Assembly: GCF_002196705.1 (NCBI RefSeq)
Contig: NZ_NADJ01000033.1
Span: 186,001-250,000, forward strand
Source: Desulfosporosinus sp. FKB
GTDB lineage: Bacteria; Bacillota; Desulfitobacteriia; Desulfitobacteriales; Desulfitobacteriaceae
Direction of reading: 5' to 3'
DNA: 64,000 bases
The notes under the pieces are model-generated. The model did no database searches and was not told the origin of the DNA. It was given only the letters and a program-made list of their open reading frames with translations. Both the position numbers and the translations under genes were made by a program. Below, in pieces: positions 36,093-45,425 of this stretch (its first letter is position 1; every line of letters starts with the position of its first letter).

Positions 36093-36567
36093 ATGAAAAA
36101 AGCTAGGTTGTATACAGAATTTGCATATCTTTTTGGCATTGCCGCTTTGGCGCTGGGAACGGCGTTTATGGAAAAAGTGAACTTGGGTATTTCCATGGTT
36201 GTTGCTCCAGCATACCTGATATATCTTAAATTATCTAGGATTTGGACCTTTATGACGTTCGGAATGGCGGAGTATATATTGCAGTTGTGTCTTCTCGTTA
36301 TCATGGCTTTCTTTATGAGAAAGTTTAAAGTATCCTATTTGTTTTCCTTTGTTACAGCAGTTATTTACGGTTTTACCCTAGACAGTTGTATGAAACTGAT
36401 TGCAAATATCGACGCTTCATCGTTTGCCGGACATATTGCATTTTATATCATTGGGCTAATCCTATGTGCGTGCTCTACTCAACGGAAAAATTATTGGTGT
36501 TTTTAGCAATTTGATGGAGAGATATCTTAGTTTTATAGACGGTCTTCCATTAAGGAAATTTTTTTAG
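36093..36567 (+). pseudogene. YitT/YczE-type membrane protein gene with frameshift
   Basis: ATG 36093 follows GGGAGGAAC. The first 120 codons encode a hydrophobic protein (LGIAALALGTAFMEKVNLG, TFGMAEYILQLCLLVI, FVTAVIYGFTLD). The frame then runs out of family likeness near 36466, while the +1 frame continues VRALLNGKIIGVFSNLMERYL to a stop at 36567. Joined, the two parts look like the DUF6198/YczE family. So the gene seems frameshifted near 36460-36470. Confidence 0.6.
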
Positions 36568-36709
36568 TTTCGCTTAAAATTTCGGAGAGGCAGATTATTA
36601 CGAACAAACTCAACAGGTGCTATACTGCTAATCATTGATCAGTAAATTGTCATCACACAGTAATATATGGTAATATAATTTGACGAAAACTAAATACTGA
36701 GGTGGCAAA

Positions 36710-37621
36710 ATGAATAACGTGAGTGGTAATGGGCACGGTGCTGGAATTGCTGCAATTATTATTTCAGCATTAGGCTTTGCTTTCTATCCGATTTTTGGGA
36801 AATTTGTTTTTGCGGGCGGAGCAAGTTTGGCAACGGTTTTGTTTGTTCGTTTTTTTATTGGGGCGATAGCTTTTTGGAGTTTAGTTTTCATGAGAAAAAG
36901 CATGAAGCATTTCGCTAAACGGGATTTTGTCAGACTTTGGTTACTTGGCGGTGTCATTTATGCAGGGCAAGCTGGGTTATATATTTCAGCGGTAAAATTC
37001 ATACCGAGTTCCATGGCTTCTCTTATTTTTTATGTATATCCTGTTTTAGTTACAGTTTTAGCTTTAGCAACTAAACAGGAAAGACTATCCATTAGCAAAG
37101 TCAGCGGTTTGCTTTTTTCCATTTTGGGCTTAATCCTCGTTTTAGGAGTAAGCTTTGAAGGGTTGAATTTACTCGGAATCTTCTGTGCTTTGGGCGCGGC
37201 GGCAATTTATTCGGTCTATATTCTAACAAGTAATCGCATAATAAATTCGGTTAGCCCGCTGCTCAGTTCTGCGGTCATTTCAAGTGCAGCGTGTGTAACC
37301 TATGGGATAACGGGTCTGATTCAGGGATTCACATGGAATATCGCTGCTATAACCTGGATGGAGATTTTGGGGATCGCAATTTTGTCTACCATTATAGCAA
37401 TCTTAACATTTTTTTGGGGACTTCGGAAAGTTGGACCGACAACAGCCTCAATTGTCAGTACCTTAGAGCCAGTGTTAACTGTGGGTTTAGCTTATATTTT
37501 CCTAGGTGAATATTTGAATTCTACCCAAAATATTGGTGCTGCTTGTGTCTTATCAGGAGCTGTTTTAGCTGCTTGGCCTCGCAAAAAAACAACTATATCT
37601 ACAAAAGAAGCGAAATTGTAA
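36710..37621 (+). CDS. EamA-family (DMT superfamily) transporter
   Basis: 303 residues with ten predicted helices in two EamA repeats (FYPIFGKFVFAGG to LVLGVSFEG, and GIFCALGAAAIYSVYIL to SGAVLAAWP). Each repeat ends with the typical EP/LEP region (STLEPVLTVGLAYIFLGE). Exports metabolites in general; substrate unknown. GAGGTGG lies before ATG 36710. Confidence 0.92.
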   Translation: MNNVSGNGHGAGIAAIIISALGFAFYPIFGKFVFAGGASLATVLFVRFFIGAIAFWSLVFMRKSMKHFAKRDFVRLWLLGGVIYAGQAGLYISAVKFIPSSMASLIFYVYPVLVTVLALATKQERLSISKVSGLLFSILGLILVLGVSFEGLNLLGIFCALGAAAIYSVYILTSNRIINSVSPLLSSAVISSAACVTYGITGLIQGFTWNIAAITWMEILGIAILSTIIAILTFFWGLRKVGPTTASIVSTLEPVLTVGLAYIFLGEYLNSTQNIGAACVLSGAVLAAWPRKKTTISTKEAKL

Positions 37622-37733
37622 ATTCTCCCATACTTAAACATGGGAGGGGCCTGCACAATGTTGCAGCATGATAGCTTTAACTTGATTAATTTGTGGTATA
37701 CTATGGAATGTTATAAACTTAATGGAGGTTATT

Positions 37734-37991
37734 ATGAATAACGGACAGGAACAATTTTTGAGTTTTATTTTAGAAAGAGTTCAAACTGAGAAGGTAGAAG
37801 AAGCAAAAGTTTTACTTGCTGAAAACTTTAAGAGACTGGCGGAAGGTAATTTAACACAGGATGATATTATGCAGTTTATTCCTAAAATGATTGCTTTGCT
37901 AAAACCGGAAAAGCTGGAGGAAGTACAAACAGTTGCAATGCAGTTTGCTGAAAATTTTAAGGATTCATTGCCTAACAACAAACTCGGATAG
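37734..37991 (+). CDS. Small helical protein, unknown
   Basis: 85 residues, entirely predicted helical and charged (FILERVQTEKVEEAKVLLAE, then MQFIPKMIALLKPEKLEEV). AATGGAGG lies about 5-9 nt before ATG 37734, and a strong terminator follows 30 bp after the stop. So this is a real single-gene unit. I do not recognise the family. Confidence 0.7.
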   Translation: MNNGQEQFLSFILERVQTEKVEEAKVLLAENFKRLAEGNLTQDDIMQFIPKMIALLKPEKLEEVQTVAMQFAENFKDSLPNNKLG

Positions 37992-38020
37992 TACATAAGA
38001 AAGAGCAGCGTCTAATATCT

Positions 38021-38069
38021 TACAAAAAACTAAGGGGTATCGCCTTGCGATACCTCTTAGTTTTTTGTA
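38021..38069 (+). terminator. Rho-independent terminator
   Basis: TACAAAAAACTAAGGGGTATCG pairs with CGATACCTCTTAGTTTTTTGTA around CCTTG (one mismatch). Symmetrical A and T runs make it bidirectional. Confidence 0.9.
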
Positions 38070-38250
38070 AACTCTTTCGCCAGATATGTAACGAAACAAC
38101 CGGTCGGCTGATTGGTGACAATGTATTTCAGGTTAATTTCAGTTTAGTAGACTATAGTGAAGATGTCGACTAATTTGTGAAGATATGTAAGTTGTAACAC
38201 TTAATTGAAAGGTGTATTTTCCATACCTTGATTTTGAGTTATGATGATTA

Positions 38251-38346
38251 TACGTTAAGAACCATGAAGGTACCATTGAGATTCAAAGTGAGCGGGGAAA
38301 AGGTACCTGTGTAACTATTTGGTTGCCTTGCGCTCAGCATTTGTAA
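38251..38346 (+). pseudogene. Histidine kinase C-terminal remnant
   Basis: In one frame the DNA reads YVKNHEGTIEIQSERGKGT, then CVTIWLPCAQHL and a stop. This is the G2-box end of a histidine kinase ATPase domain. A stop lies just upstream, and the rest of the kinase is missing. Confidence 0.65.
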
Positions 38347-38669
38347 TCATGGTGTACTTGATCACAAGTCCATCATCCAGCCTAAAGGAACATAATGTTC
38401 ACTTAAACAAAAACTTAGCTTCTTTTAACAGTCGCTTCATATTCAGGAGTTATACTATTAATAAACAAAGAGATTGTTCACTAATCAGGCAGTATGCCAA
38501 TGTATTGGAGGAAGACTTAAAAACTATGACAGCGCAGGAAATTAAAACACTTGAAACTATTCTAGCTGAGATTGGTCTTGAGCATTTACAACCTAAAAGT
38601 AATGAACGTAAAGAAAGTATGCAAAAAGTAAAAAAGTATAAGATTAAAAAGCAAATACTAAATAATTAA
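38319..38669 (+). CDS. Doubtful small basic protein
   Basis: 116 codons overlapping the kinase remnant in another frame. The C-terminal half is helical and lysine-rich (ETILAEIGLEHLQPK, QKVKKYKIKKQILNN). No good ribosome binding site. Its last codons form the left arm of a long inverted repeat. Only the part from about 38470 onward looks protein-like. Confidence 0.3.
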   Translation: MVALRSAFVIMVYLITSPSSSLKEHNVHLNKNLASFNSRFIFRSYTINKQRDCSLIRQYANVLEEDLKTMTAQEIKTLETILAEIGLEHLQPKSNERKESMQKVKKYKIKKQILNN

Positions 38670-38691
38670 GTATTTGCTTTTTAATCTTATA
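38637..38691. terminator. 23-bp inverted repeat, probable terminator
   Basis: A 23-base left arm (38637-38659) and its exact complement (38669-38691) flank a 9-nt A/T loop. The right arm contains CTTTTTAATC but no clean T tail. Confidence 0.65.
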
Positions 38692-39002
38692 TACGCTTTC
38701 CTCCGGTTAAGAAGCCTATAGGTTTGCTATGATTTTAGATGAGCTTTTGGCAAAGAGAACGCATTCTGTGACAGTAAAGTTTTAGCTGCCGATATATCAG
38801 ATAAAGTATTAAATATCGCCAGAAAAGGAATATATACTTGAGAAGGAATAGCTAGATTTGCTGCCAGCAAATTGGCGAATGAGCTATTATTCTGACGGGT
38901 ATGGGTTACGAAAAATAGCGAACCGTTGTAAACTATATAAGGAGCAGATTGGATTGGCCAAATAATCTAGAAAATGTGCGATAAATTAGGAGGAGTATTA
39001 AA
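38692..39002. other. Intergenic region, no gene recognised
   Basis: About 310 bp. Short open pieces such as NIARKGIYT and EGIARFAASKLANEL look like decayed coding DNA, but I cannot name the source. The ribosome binding site of the next gene (TAGGAGGAG) is at its right end. Confidence 0.35.
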
Positions 39003-39752
39003 TTGATTATCATGAAAACCCCGCAGCAAATTGAGCTGATGGCTCAGGCGGGTAAAATATTGACTGCCTGCCACAGGGAACTCCGGGAGATTATTCATCC
39101 GGGTGTAACCACTATGGAAATCGATCACTTCGCAGATCACTTTATTAATTCTCACGGGGCGAAGGCTGAGCAAAAAGGGTATAAAGGATATCCTTTCGCG
39201 ACTTGTGCTTCAGTCAACGATGAAATTTGCCACGGATTTCCAACTCAAACTCCTCTCCAGGATGGCGATATTGTCACCATTGATATGGTTGTTAATCTCA
39301 ATGGATGGTTAGCTGATTCCGCTTGGTCTTATCCGGTGGGGCAAATTTCTGAAGAAGCTGACAAGCTTCTTAAAGCGACGAAAGAGTGCCTTTACATCGG
39401 TATAGAGAAAGCAATTATTGGGAATCGGCTTGGCGATATTTCACATGCTGTTCAAACTCATGCCGAGTCCCATGGCTTTTCTGTTGTACGTGATTTTACA
39501 GGACATGGTATAGGCCAGAAAATGCATGAAGACCCGCAAGTTCTCCATTACGGCAACCCTAACAGGGGGGTTAAGCTTTCAGAAGGGATGGTTTTCACCA
39601 TCGAACCAATGATCAATATTGGCGCTTACAACCTGACAATCGACGAGAATGGATGGACAGCAAGGACAGCTGACGGCAGTTTATCGGCTCAGTATGAGCA
39701 TACAATTGCTATTACTAAAAATGGTCCTTTGGTTTTAACTGAACAGAATTAA
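39003..39752 (+). CDS. map: Methionine aminopeptidase, type I
   Basis: 249 residues. Removes the initiator Met in the cytosol. Metal ligands are visible in IDMVVNLNGWLADSAWS (two Asp), GHGIGQKMHEDP (His), FTIEPM (Glu) and QYEHTI (Glu). TTG 39003 is preferred because TAGGAGGAG sits 8 nt upstream; ATG 39012 is the alternative. It stands alone, not in the ribosomal protein cluster where the housekeeping copy usually lies, so it is probably a second copy. Confidence 0.94.
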   Translation: MIIMKTPQQIELMAQAGKILTACHRELREIIHPGVTTMEIDHFADHFINSHGAKAEQKGYKGYPFATCASVNDEICHGFPTQTPLQDGDIVTIDMVVNLNGWLADSAWSYPVGQISEEADKLLKATKECLYIGIEKAIIGNRLGDISHAVQTHAESHGFSVVRDFTGHGIGQKMHEDPQVLHYGNPNRGVKLSEGMVFTIEPMINIGAYNLTIDENGWTARTADGSLSAQYEHTIAITKNGPLVLTEQN

Positions 39753-39799
39753 AACTGTTGTCTAATTGTCTATCATAACTGTTTTACGACAGATGTGGG

Positions 39800-40096
39800 T
39801 TGAATCTTCTAAAGGCAAATCTTGAGGATATGTTGCCTACAGGGTGCCTAATTGACCTTAAGGAAACTTATTGGTCAATTAGGTTTTCCAAGGTTTTAAG
39901 TTGCTTAGCAGTAGTCATACTTCTTTGTTTGCTGCCGCTAAGTGTCAAATACTTAACAGGTATTTCTGATGCTGATATAGCAGAAGATAGAGTAGTTGTT
40001 GATCTTTTGAGAGCAAGTAGGGATGGAACAGAAATTTATTTTGAAAGAAGAGTGAGCAAAAATGACTATCTACGTCGCACTATTGCGCGGTATTAA
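39800..40096 (+). CDS. Doubtful small membrane protein
   Basis: Up to 98 codons with one strong hydrophobic helix (FSKVLSCLAVVILLCLLPLSV). The end overlaps the next gene by 35 bp. Start and family are unclear; it may be the remnant of a larger gene. Confidence 0.3.
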   Translation: MNLLKANLEDMLPTGCLIDLKETYWSIRFSKVLSCLAVVILLCLLPLSVKYLTGISDADIAEDRVVVDLLRASRDGTEIYFERRVSKNDYLRRTIARY

Positions 40097-40622
40097 CGTA
40101 GGTGGGAAAAATAGAATAAAGATGGCCGATTTGAAACTTGCTTTTGAGAATATTGGCCTTAAAAAGGTACAGACTTATATTCAAAGTGGGAATGTCTTAT
40201 TTGAGTCTAATCAAGGAGAAGAACAGTTACGTCAGCTAATTGAAAACAAACTTGAAGATGCATTTGGTTTTTCTATTCCGGTTATTTTAAGAACGTCAAT
40301 AGAATTAGAAGAGATTATCAATAACTGTCCCTTCTCGGAGGAAGAAGTGAGGGAAGCTCAGTCTGCATCAAAGGCTGAGAGCCTTTATGTCGGGTTGCTA
40401 GTTCAACCTCCTTCGGAAGAAGGAATTCTGCAATTGAATGATTATAAAAGCCAAACCGATCAATTTAAGATTATTGGTCGAGATGTATATCTTCTATTTC
40501 ATAATAGTATCCGTAACTCTAAGCTTGCTAATAATCTGTATAAACTTAATGTCTTGACTACTACGCGGAACTGGAAGACGATAACTAAACTCGCCCAATT
40601 GGCAAAGTTAATAGAGCGTTAA
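40062..40622 (+). CDS. DUF1697 family protein
   Basis: 186 residues beginning TIYVALLRGINVGGKNRIKM, followed by TYIQSGNVLFES, which is the family signature, and ending TTRNWKTITKLAQL. Function unknown in the literature I know. AAGAGTGAG gives a weak ribosome binding site. Confidence 0.9.
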   Translation: MTIYVALLRGINVGGKNRIKMADLKLAFENIGLKKVQTYIQSGNVLFESNQGEEQLRQLIENKLEDAFGFSIPVILRTSIELEEIINNCPFSEEEVREAQSASKAESLYVGLLVQPPSEEGILQLNDYKSQTDQFKIIGRDVYLLFHNSIRNSKLANNLYKLNVLTTTRNWKTITKLAQLAKLIER

Positions 40623-40692
40623 GGTATTATGCCAATTAAAATTTTCCGCCGGAAGCATTGGGATGAATGATTTAAGTATTTATTCTAGTTTC

Positions 40693-40721
40693 TTGACATT
40701 AGTTTGATATCAAACTATAAT
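40693..40721 (+). promoter_or_regulatory. Consensus promoter with MarR operator in the spacer
   Basis: TTGACA (40693-40698), 17-bp spacer, TATAAT (40716-40721): a perfect sigma-A promoter. The perfect palindrome AGTTTGATATCAAACT (40701-40716) fills the spacer. The same 16-mer recurs at 41165. Binding of the MarR protein here would block its own transcription. Confidence 0.92.
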
Positions 40722-40727
40722 ATGCGT

Positions 40728-41150
40728 ATGAATACAAACGATGTTGTATCTTTAATCTCAAAAATCAGGGAAAAGGCAAATAGGTTTATCGTATTAGCAA
40801 TGACAAAATATGGGATTGAGGGTATCGTAACTTCTCATGGTGATATCATTAACGCCCTTTTTAATAACCCTAGATTAACTATGGCAGAGATCGCGGGGAA
40901 GATTGGCAGGGATAAGTCCACAGTTACGACACTTGTTGATAAGCTAGTCAGATTTGGCTATGTGGCAAAAGAAAGAGACACTGAAGATACAAGGGTTGTT
41001 TATGTGACTTTGACACCAAAAGGGAGCGAATTAAAACCCATATTTAATACAATATCAAGGGAGGTTTTAAACGCCTTATATTTTGACATCTCAGAAAACG
41101 AAAAGGAGGAGCTGATAAGAATTTTAAATAAGATTTATAAGAACTTATAA
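40728..41150 (+). CDS. MarR-family transcriptional regulator
   Basis: About 140 residues with the winged helix (LTMAEIAGKIGRDKSTVTT, then LVDKLVRFGYVAKERDTEDT). The -10 box ends at 40721, so transcription should start at about 40728, exactly at the ATG giving MNTNDVVSLI; ATG 40722 is within the promoter zone. No ribosome binding site is present. This points to a leaderless mRNA. It probably represses itself and the hydrolase operon at 41196 through identical operators. Confidence 0.9.
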   Translation: MNTNDVVSLISKIREKANRFIVLAMTKYGIEGIVTSHGDIINALFNNPRLTMAEIAGKIGRDKSTVTTLVDKLVRFGYVAKERDTEDTRVVYVTLTPKGSELKPIFNTISREVLNALYFDISENEKEELIRILNKIYKNL

Positions 41151-41164
41151 TTTTTTAAAAAAAT

Positions 41165-41180
41165 AGTTTGATATCAAACT
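41165..41180 (+). promoter_or_regulatory. Second MarR operator
   Basis: AGTTTGATATCAAACT, identical to the site at 40701, placed between the marR stop and the ribosome binding site of the hydrolase gene. Confidence 0.88.
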
Positions 41181-41195
41181 AAATTGGAGTGATGA

Positions 41196-42017
41196 ATGAT
41201 GATAGATTTTACGAAAGCATTACCTAATCATAGCGAAAAATATGTTGGGGAAAACGACTTATTCTTAGAGATTTATGAAGATGAAGCAGATTCATTAACA
41301 ACAAAAAGACCCCCTCTGCTTTTTGTTCACGGTGCATATACTGGAAGCTGGATGTGGAGCAAATATATTCCTCACTTTGTTAGAGAAGGGTGGAAATGTT
41401 ATGCGATGAACATGAGAAGTCACTATAAGAGCAGGGTGCTGGATATGACTAAGGTAACCTACAAGGATTATATGGATGATATTAAAGAGATAACAACCCA
41501 GTGTGCTGAACCTCCAATAATCATAGGATTCAGCATGGGGGGAATCCTTTGTCAAAAGTTAGCCGAAACAGTAACATTTGCCGGTTTAGTGCTAATAGAT
41601 ACAAGTATAAGTAAAGAAGTCTATGAAATAGCCCCCTACACAGAATCGTTTAGTAGTATATCGGAAATTGTTGAACCTGCCCCAGCCCGTGAAGAGTATT
41701 TTAGTATTGATGAATCAGCAGATGACATTGCCTTTCAAAAAAAATATCTGACAATGGAATCCTCAAAGGCGAGAAATGCTATATTTCCTTTCACTGCGAA
41801 TGGAGGAATTTCGATAAACGGCGGTTTGATTTCTTGCCCCAGCTTGGTGATTAAAGCAGTGAATAGTGATGCTGATGATAAAAGAGGCAGGGCGACTGCT
41901 GAGCAGATCAAGGCTGAGTATATAGGCCTTTGTAATAAAACTCACACAGGTTTATTGATCGGCCAAAGATATATGGAGACAGTCGATAGGATTATAGAAT
42001 GGTTAAAAAGGTTTTAA
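41196..42017 (+). CDS. Alpha/beta hydrolase
   Basis: 273 residues. Oxyanion region LLFVHGAYTGSWMW, nucleophile elbow GFSMGG (Ser), and a C-terminal catalytic His probably in NKTHTG. TTGGAGTG precedes the ATG. Placed behind the MarR operator, so expression is likely induced by a small ligand of MarR. Substrate unknown. Confidence 0.88.
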   Translation: MMIDFTKALPNHSEKYVGENDLFLEIYEDEADSLTTKRPPLLFVHGAYTGSWMWSKYIPHFVREGWKCYAMNMRSHYKSRVLDMTKVTYKDYMDDIKEITTQCAEPPIIIGFSMGGILCQKLAETVTFAGLVLIDTSISKEVYEIAPYTESFSSISEIVEPAPAREEYFSIDESADDIAFQKKYLTMESSKARNAIFPFTANGGISINGGLISCPSLVIKAVNSDADDKRGRATAEQIKAEYIGLCNKTHTGLLIGQRYMETVDRIIEWLKRF

Positions 42018-42033
42018 GAAGGATGGTCAAAAA

Positions 42034-42435
42034 ATGTTCACCGAACGACAAACAATTCAATACAACGGTATTAACATTCCCAGTATCATAAATATCCCAT
42101 CCAATCCCTATGGCGCAGCAGTAATTGTTCACGGTTATGGCGGATGTAAGGAAGAACAATTAGGACTTGCCTGGCGAGCCGCAGAACTGGGGTTAGCGAC
42201 TTGTGCTATAGATCTGCATGGACATGGAGAGAATATGCTCAATTTAGAGCAGGGAATTTTTTCGGATGTAGAAGCAGCAGTCGATTATTGCCGTCGCTTT
42301 GCATGTCAAAAACTTTCTCATGCAGACACGAGACTTAATTTTATTGAAGGAGTACTACATAGCGATATATTTTTTCTTGAGGCTACACTCTTGATTGTAA
42401 TTAATCAATTGAAAGAGTGGTTTTGCTTACAATAA
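42034..42435 (+). pseudogene. Truncated alpha/beta hydrolase
   Basis: The first 90 residues match an alpha/beta hydrolase (AAVIVHGYGGCKEEQLGLAW, AIDLHGHGEN). The nucleophile elbow region is missing, and the frame jumps to a C-terminal piece (FFLEATLLIVINQLKEWF). An in-frame internal deletion has removed the core, so it cannot be an active hydrolase. Confidence 0.7.
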
Positions 42436-42513
42436 CGTTCTGGCGTATTTAAAAAGTCGGTTTAGTATAAATTGGGATTTCCATTAGCAATTGTCGAAAG
42501 AAGGAGAAAGTGT

Positions 42514-43377
42514 ATGGAATGTAAGCTGGATAAAATAACAGTTAATTATAAAATTTGCGGTGAGGGTCGTCCATTGCTTATGATTCATGGATATTATCCA
42601 GATCATCGATTAATGGAAGGGTGTATGGAACCTATATTTGCGCAACGGAGTGGGTGGCAAAGAATTTATATAGATTTGCCTGGAATGGGAGAAACAAAGG
42701 GCGAAAGCTGGATTAACAACTCCGACGATATGCTTAAAGTAGTAGCGGGTTTTGTAGAAAAAGTAATCCCTAAGCGGCACTTTTCCGTCGCAGGTGAATC
42801 TTACGGCGGATATTTAGCCCAAGGATTAACAGCGATCAAAGGTGAGCAAATTGATGGGATGGTTTTAATCTGTCCGGTAGTTGTTGCTGACAACTCAAAA
42901 AGGAATTTACCAAAACATCATATTTTGGTAAATGACCCAGAATTAATGGCTTCCTTGACTAAGGAAGCTGCGGATGAATTTGGATCGATGGCTGTTGTTC
43001 AAAACCAATGGAATTGGGTGCGCTATAGAGATGAAATTATGCCGGGACTTATGACTGCAGATAAGATGTTTTTGCAGAGGATTCAAAATCATGGCTATGA
43101 GTTTTCCATGAATATCCTGAAGCAGATGAAACCTTTCTACAAACCTGTCTTAATTTTAACCGGACGTCAGGATTCAAGTGTTGGCTATCGTGATGCCTGG
43201 AACATTGTTGAAAATTATCCAAGAGGAACATATACAGTATTAGATATGGCAGGACATAACTTGCAAATTGAGCAGGAGACTCTATTTAATGCTTTAGTCA
43301 GCGATTGGTTAAATAGGATAGAGATGGAGGACGATAAGCCCTTGACGAGGAGAAAAGATCTTCATATAAAAAAATAA
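42514..43377 (+). CDS. Alpha/beta hydrolase
   Basis: 287 residues. PLLMIHGYYPDHRLM (oxyanion), IYIDLPGMGETKG, nucleophile elbow GESYGG, acid in LTGRQDSSVGY and catalytic His in DMAGHNLQIEQ. ATG 42514 follows GAAGGAG. Third hydrolase-type gene in a row; the group may be one operon under the MarR protein. Confidence 0.88.
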   Translation: MECKLDKITVNYKICGEGRPLLMIHGYYPDHRLMEGCMEPIFAQRSGWQRIYIDLPGMGETKGESWINNSDDMLKVVAGFVEKVIPKRHFSVAGESYGGYLAQGLTAIKGEQIDGMVLICPVVVADNSKRNLPKHHILVNDPELMASLTKEAADEFGSMAVVQNQWNWVRYRDEIMPGLMTADKMFLQRIQNHGYEFSMNILKQMKPFYKPVLILTGRQDSSVGYRDAWNIVENYPRGTYTVLDMAGHNLQIEQETLFNALVSDWLNRIEMEDDKPLTRRKDLHIKK

Positions 43378-43416
43378 TGGGGGCCCTATCTGGGCTTCCA
43401 TTTTTTTTGAGTTAAC

Positions 43417-44027
43417 TCAACTATTATCAGAGAAATATTTTCTTACAGTTCGTGATACTTTACTTTGGCTAATTTTTAAGGCATTTGCAACTTTATAAGA
43501 ACTTTTAAGTTCGCAATAGAGTTTAATTATTAAATCCTTTTCGGTTTCTTTCAGAGGGTAATTGCGAGGAAACTGCTCTTGTTTCGGGTTTTCATTAATT
43601 ATGTCTTTGTTGTGAGTATGAGTATTGATCTCAGGTGATTTACTGCATAAAAGTTTAGGAGGCAAATGTTCAGGAAGTATTATTTGATCAGAAATAGTAA
43701 TAACTAAACGTTCAACTAAGTGTTCCATTTCTCTTATAAGTGTTCCATTTCTCTTATGTTTCCCGGCCATGAGTAATTCTGAAGACATTCTAAGCTTTTT
43801 TGATCAAATTGATGCACGACGCCATACTTCGTATTAAATTTGTTTAAGAAAAAATATAACAGAGAGATAATGTCCTCGGTTCTTTCCCGTAAGCAAGGGA
43901 TTTCGATTTCGACAACATTTAATCTGTAATAAAGGTCGCTTCGGAACTTTCCTTTTTCGATGAGCTCCGGCAAGTTACAGTTTGTAGCTGCGAGAATTTT
44001 AATATCAACGGTTTTGTGTTCTTTCTC
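43417..44027 (-). pseudogene. Sigma-54 activator gene, broken by a 20-bp tandem duplication and 5' deletion
   Basis: The minus strand encodes the end of an AAA+ sigma-54 activator (VDIKILAATNCNLPELI, FRSDLYYRLNVVEIEIP, NYSWPGNIREMEHL) and, in a different frame, REMEHLVERLVITISDQIILP to a Fis/TyrR-type helix-turn-helix (ANALKISQSKVSRTVRKYF). The break is an exact tandem duplication of 20 bp (43718-43737 and 43738-43757). Removing one copy restores the frame. The N-terminal half, including Walker A, is gone, replaced by BCCT sequence near 44020. Confidence 0.85.
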
Positions 44028-44964
44028 TTTTTATTATGTATCTATTTTGCTTTCGGGCCATACGGTAAAAAACGGTTAGGAGAAGAAAAACCTGAGTTCA
44101 GCACGATGTCCTGGTTAGGAATGATATTTACTTCTTTTACTATATCCAGACTCCGCCTTTCGGAATTGCAGCAAACAGCAAGGAGTCTTATCAATGGGCA
44201 GCAACTTATCCTCTATTTCACTGGGGATTTACAGCTTGAGCTATGAATACAATTTTTGGTTTGGTCTTTGCGTATCTGTTCTTTGTCAAGAAAAAAGATA
44301 TTGTCAGGCCTAGTACTGCCTGTGAGACATTATTTGGAGAGCGTTTAATTAACGGTTGGTTAGGTAAATTAATTGACGTTTTATTTATTGTCGGCTTTGT
44401 CTGTGGAGTAACTACCTGTATAGGGGTTAATTTTCCAACGATTATAGGACTTGTGACAAAACTATTTGGTTTTAAACAAAGTCTCGGTTTGAGTGCGGTA
44501 GTCATTATGTCCTGGCCTATTTTATGGCACTTTTATTGTATACAGGCCTGAAAAAAGGTGTGAAATTTCTCAGCGATTTCCGGGTATATTTTGGTTTTGG
44601 TATTCTTGCAGTGATCTTACTATTTGGGCCGACATCATATAACCTCAACTCGTTTACCGATAGTTTTGGACTATTAATGCAAAATTTTGTACACATGAGT
44701 TTGTACACTGACCCATATTATAAATCGGGTATGCCTCAAGGGTGGGCGATTTTTTATTGGGCTTGGTATTTTGTTCTGCAAAAGGGAATTGTTCCTATTG
44801 CTGATATTTTAGCGAAAAGCGGCCAGGGCGATGCGATAGTTGCCATATGGTCCCAGCTTTCCTTTGCCGGCATAATGCTTGTAATTCTTTTAGTTTACGG
44901 TTATATAGTTATGCAGACGCTTCTTAATGGAGCTACTGTTAAACATAGCGATTACAATTTGTAG
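44020..44964 (+). pseudogene. BCCT (betaine/choline/carnitine) transporter remnant
   Basis: Pieces of a BCCT transporter in order: YFAFGPYGKKRLGEEKPEFS; then after a deletion TPPFGIAANSKESYQWAAT and FHWGFTA; TGA at 44237 where the family has Trp; then VRPSTACETLFGERLINGW; a frameshift near 44525; then TGLKKGVKFLSDFRVYFGFG and GWAIFYWAWYF; and a further internal deletion before the end. At least four lesions. Such transporters accompany betaine methyltransferase genes. Confidence 0.85.
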
Positions 44965-45066
44965 TTCAATAAGATGATGTTTGGCACCAAATTTGCAAAG
45001 TAATTAATGAAAGATTTAACATTAGATTCTGTTTTTCTGAACAAAGAAATGAGGAGGAACGATTAA

Positions 45067-45339
45067 ATGAGTGACTTTGCTCAATTAGCTCAAACAGTAT
45101 TTAAGGGAAATGCTGATGCAGTGAAAGAAATGCCCCATAATTTGGTTGATCAAGGTGTTAACCCAATGGATATTATTTCGCAAGGCCTTTTGGCTGGGAT
45201 GGATATCGTGTCTCCGAAATTTAAAGCGGGCGAGATGTTTGTACCGGAAAGTTTGGCTATGGTTATTGAAGAGCATAGAACTATTAAAAAAGTTGGCCGA
45301 AGCTTGTCTTATTTGTACGGTCATCGTCTCAATATTTAA
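45067..45339 (+). pseudogene. Corrinoid protein (MttC/MtbC-like), N-terminal fragment
   Basis: 90 codons. MSDFAQLAQTVFKGNADAVK, then IISQGLLAGMDIVSPKFKAGE and MFVPESL match the N-terminal helical domain of methyltransferase corrinoid proteins. Family likeness stops at about residue 66, and the cobalamin-binding DXHXXG domain is absent. AGGAGG precedes ATG 45067. Confidence 0.82.
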
Positions 45340-45425
45340 TAATTCAACTTCAATAATACTGAAGTCAACCCTGATTAACGAGTGACCATGGTATTGACCA
45401 TTTTAGCTTTAAAGAAGGAGATAAG

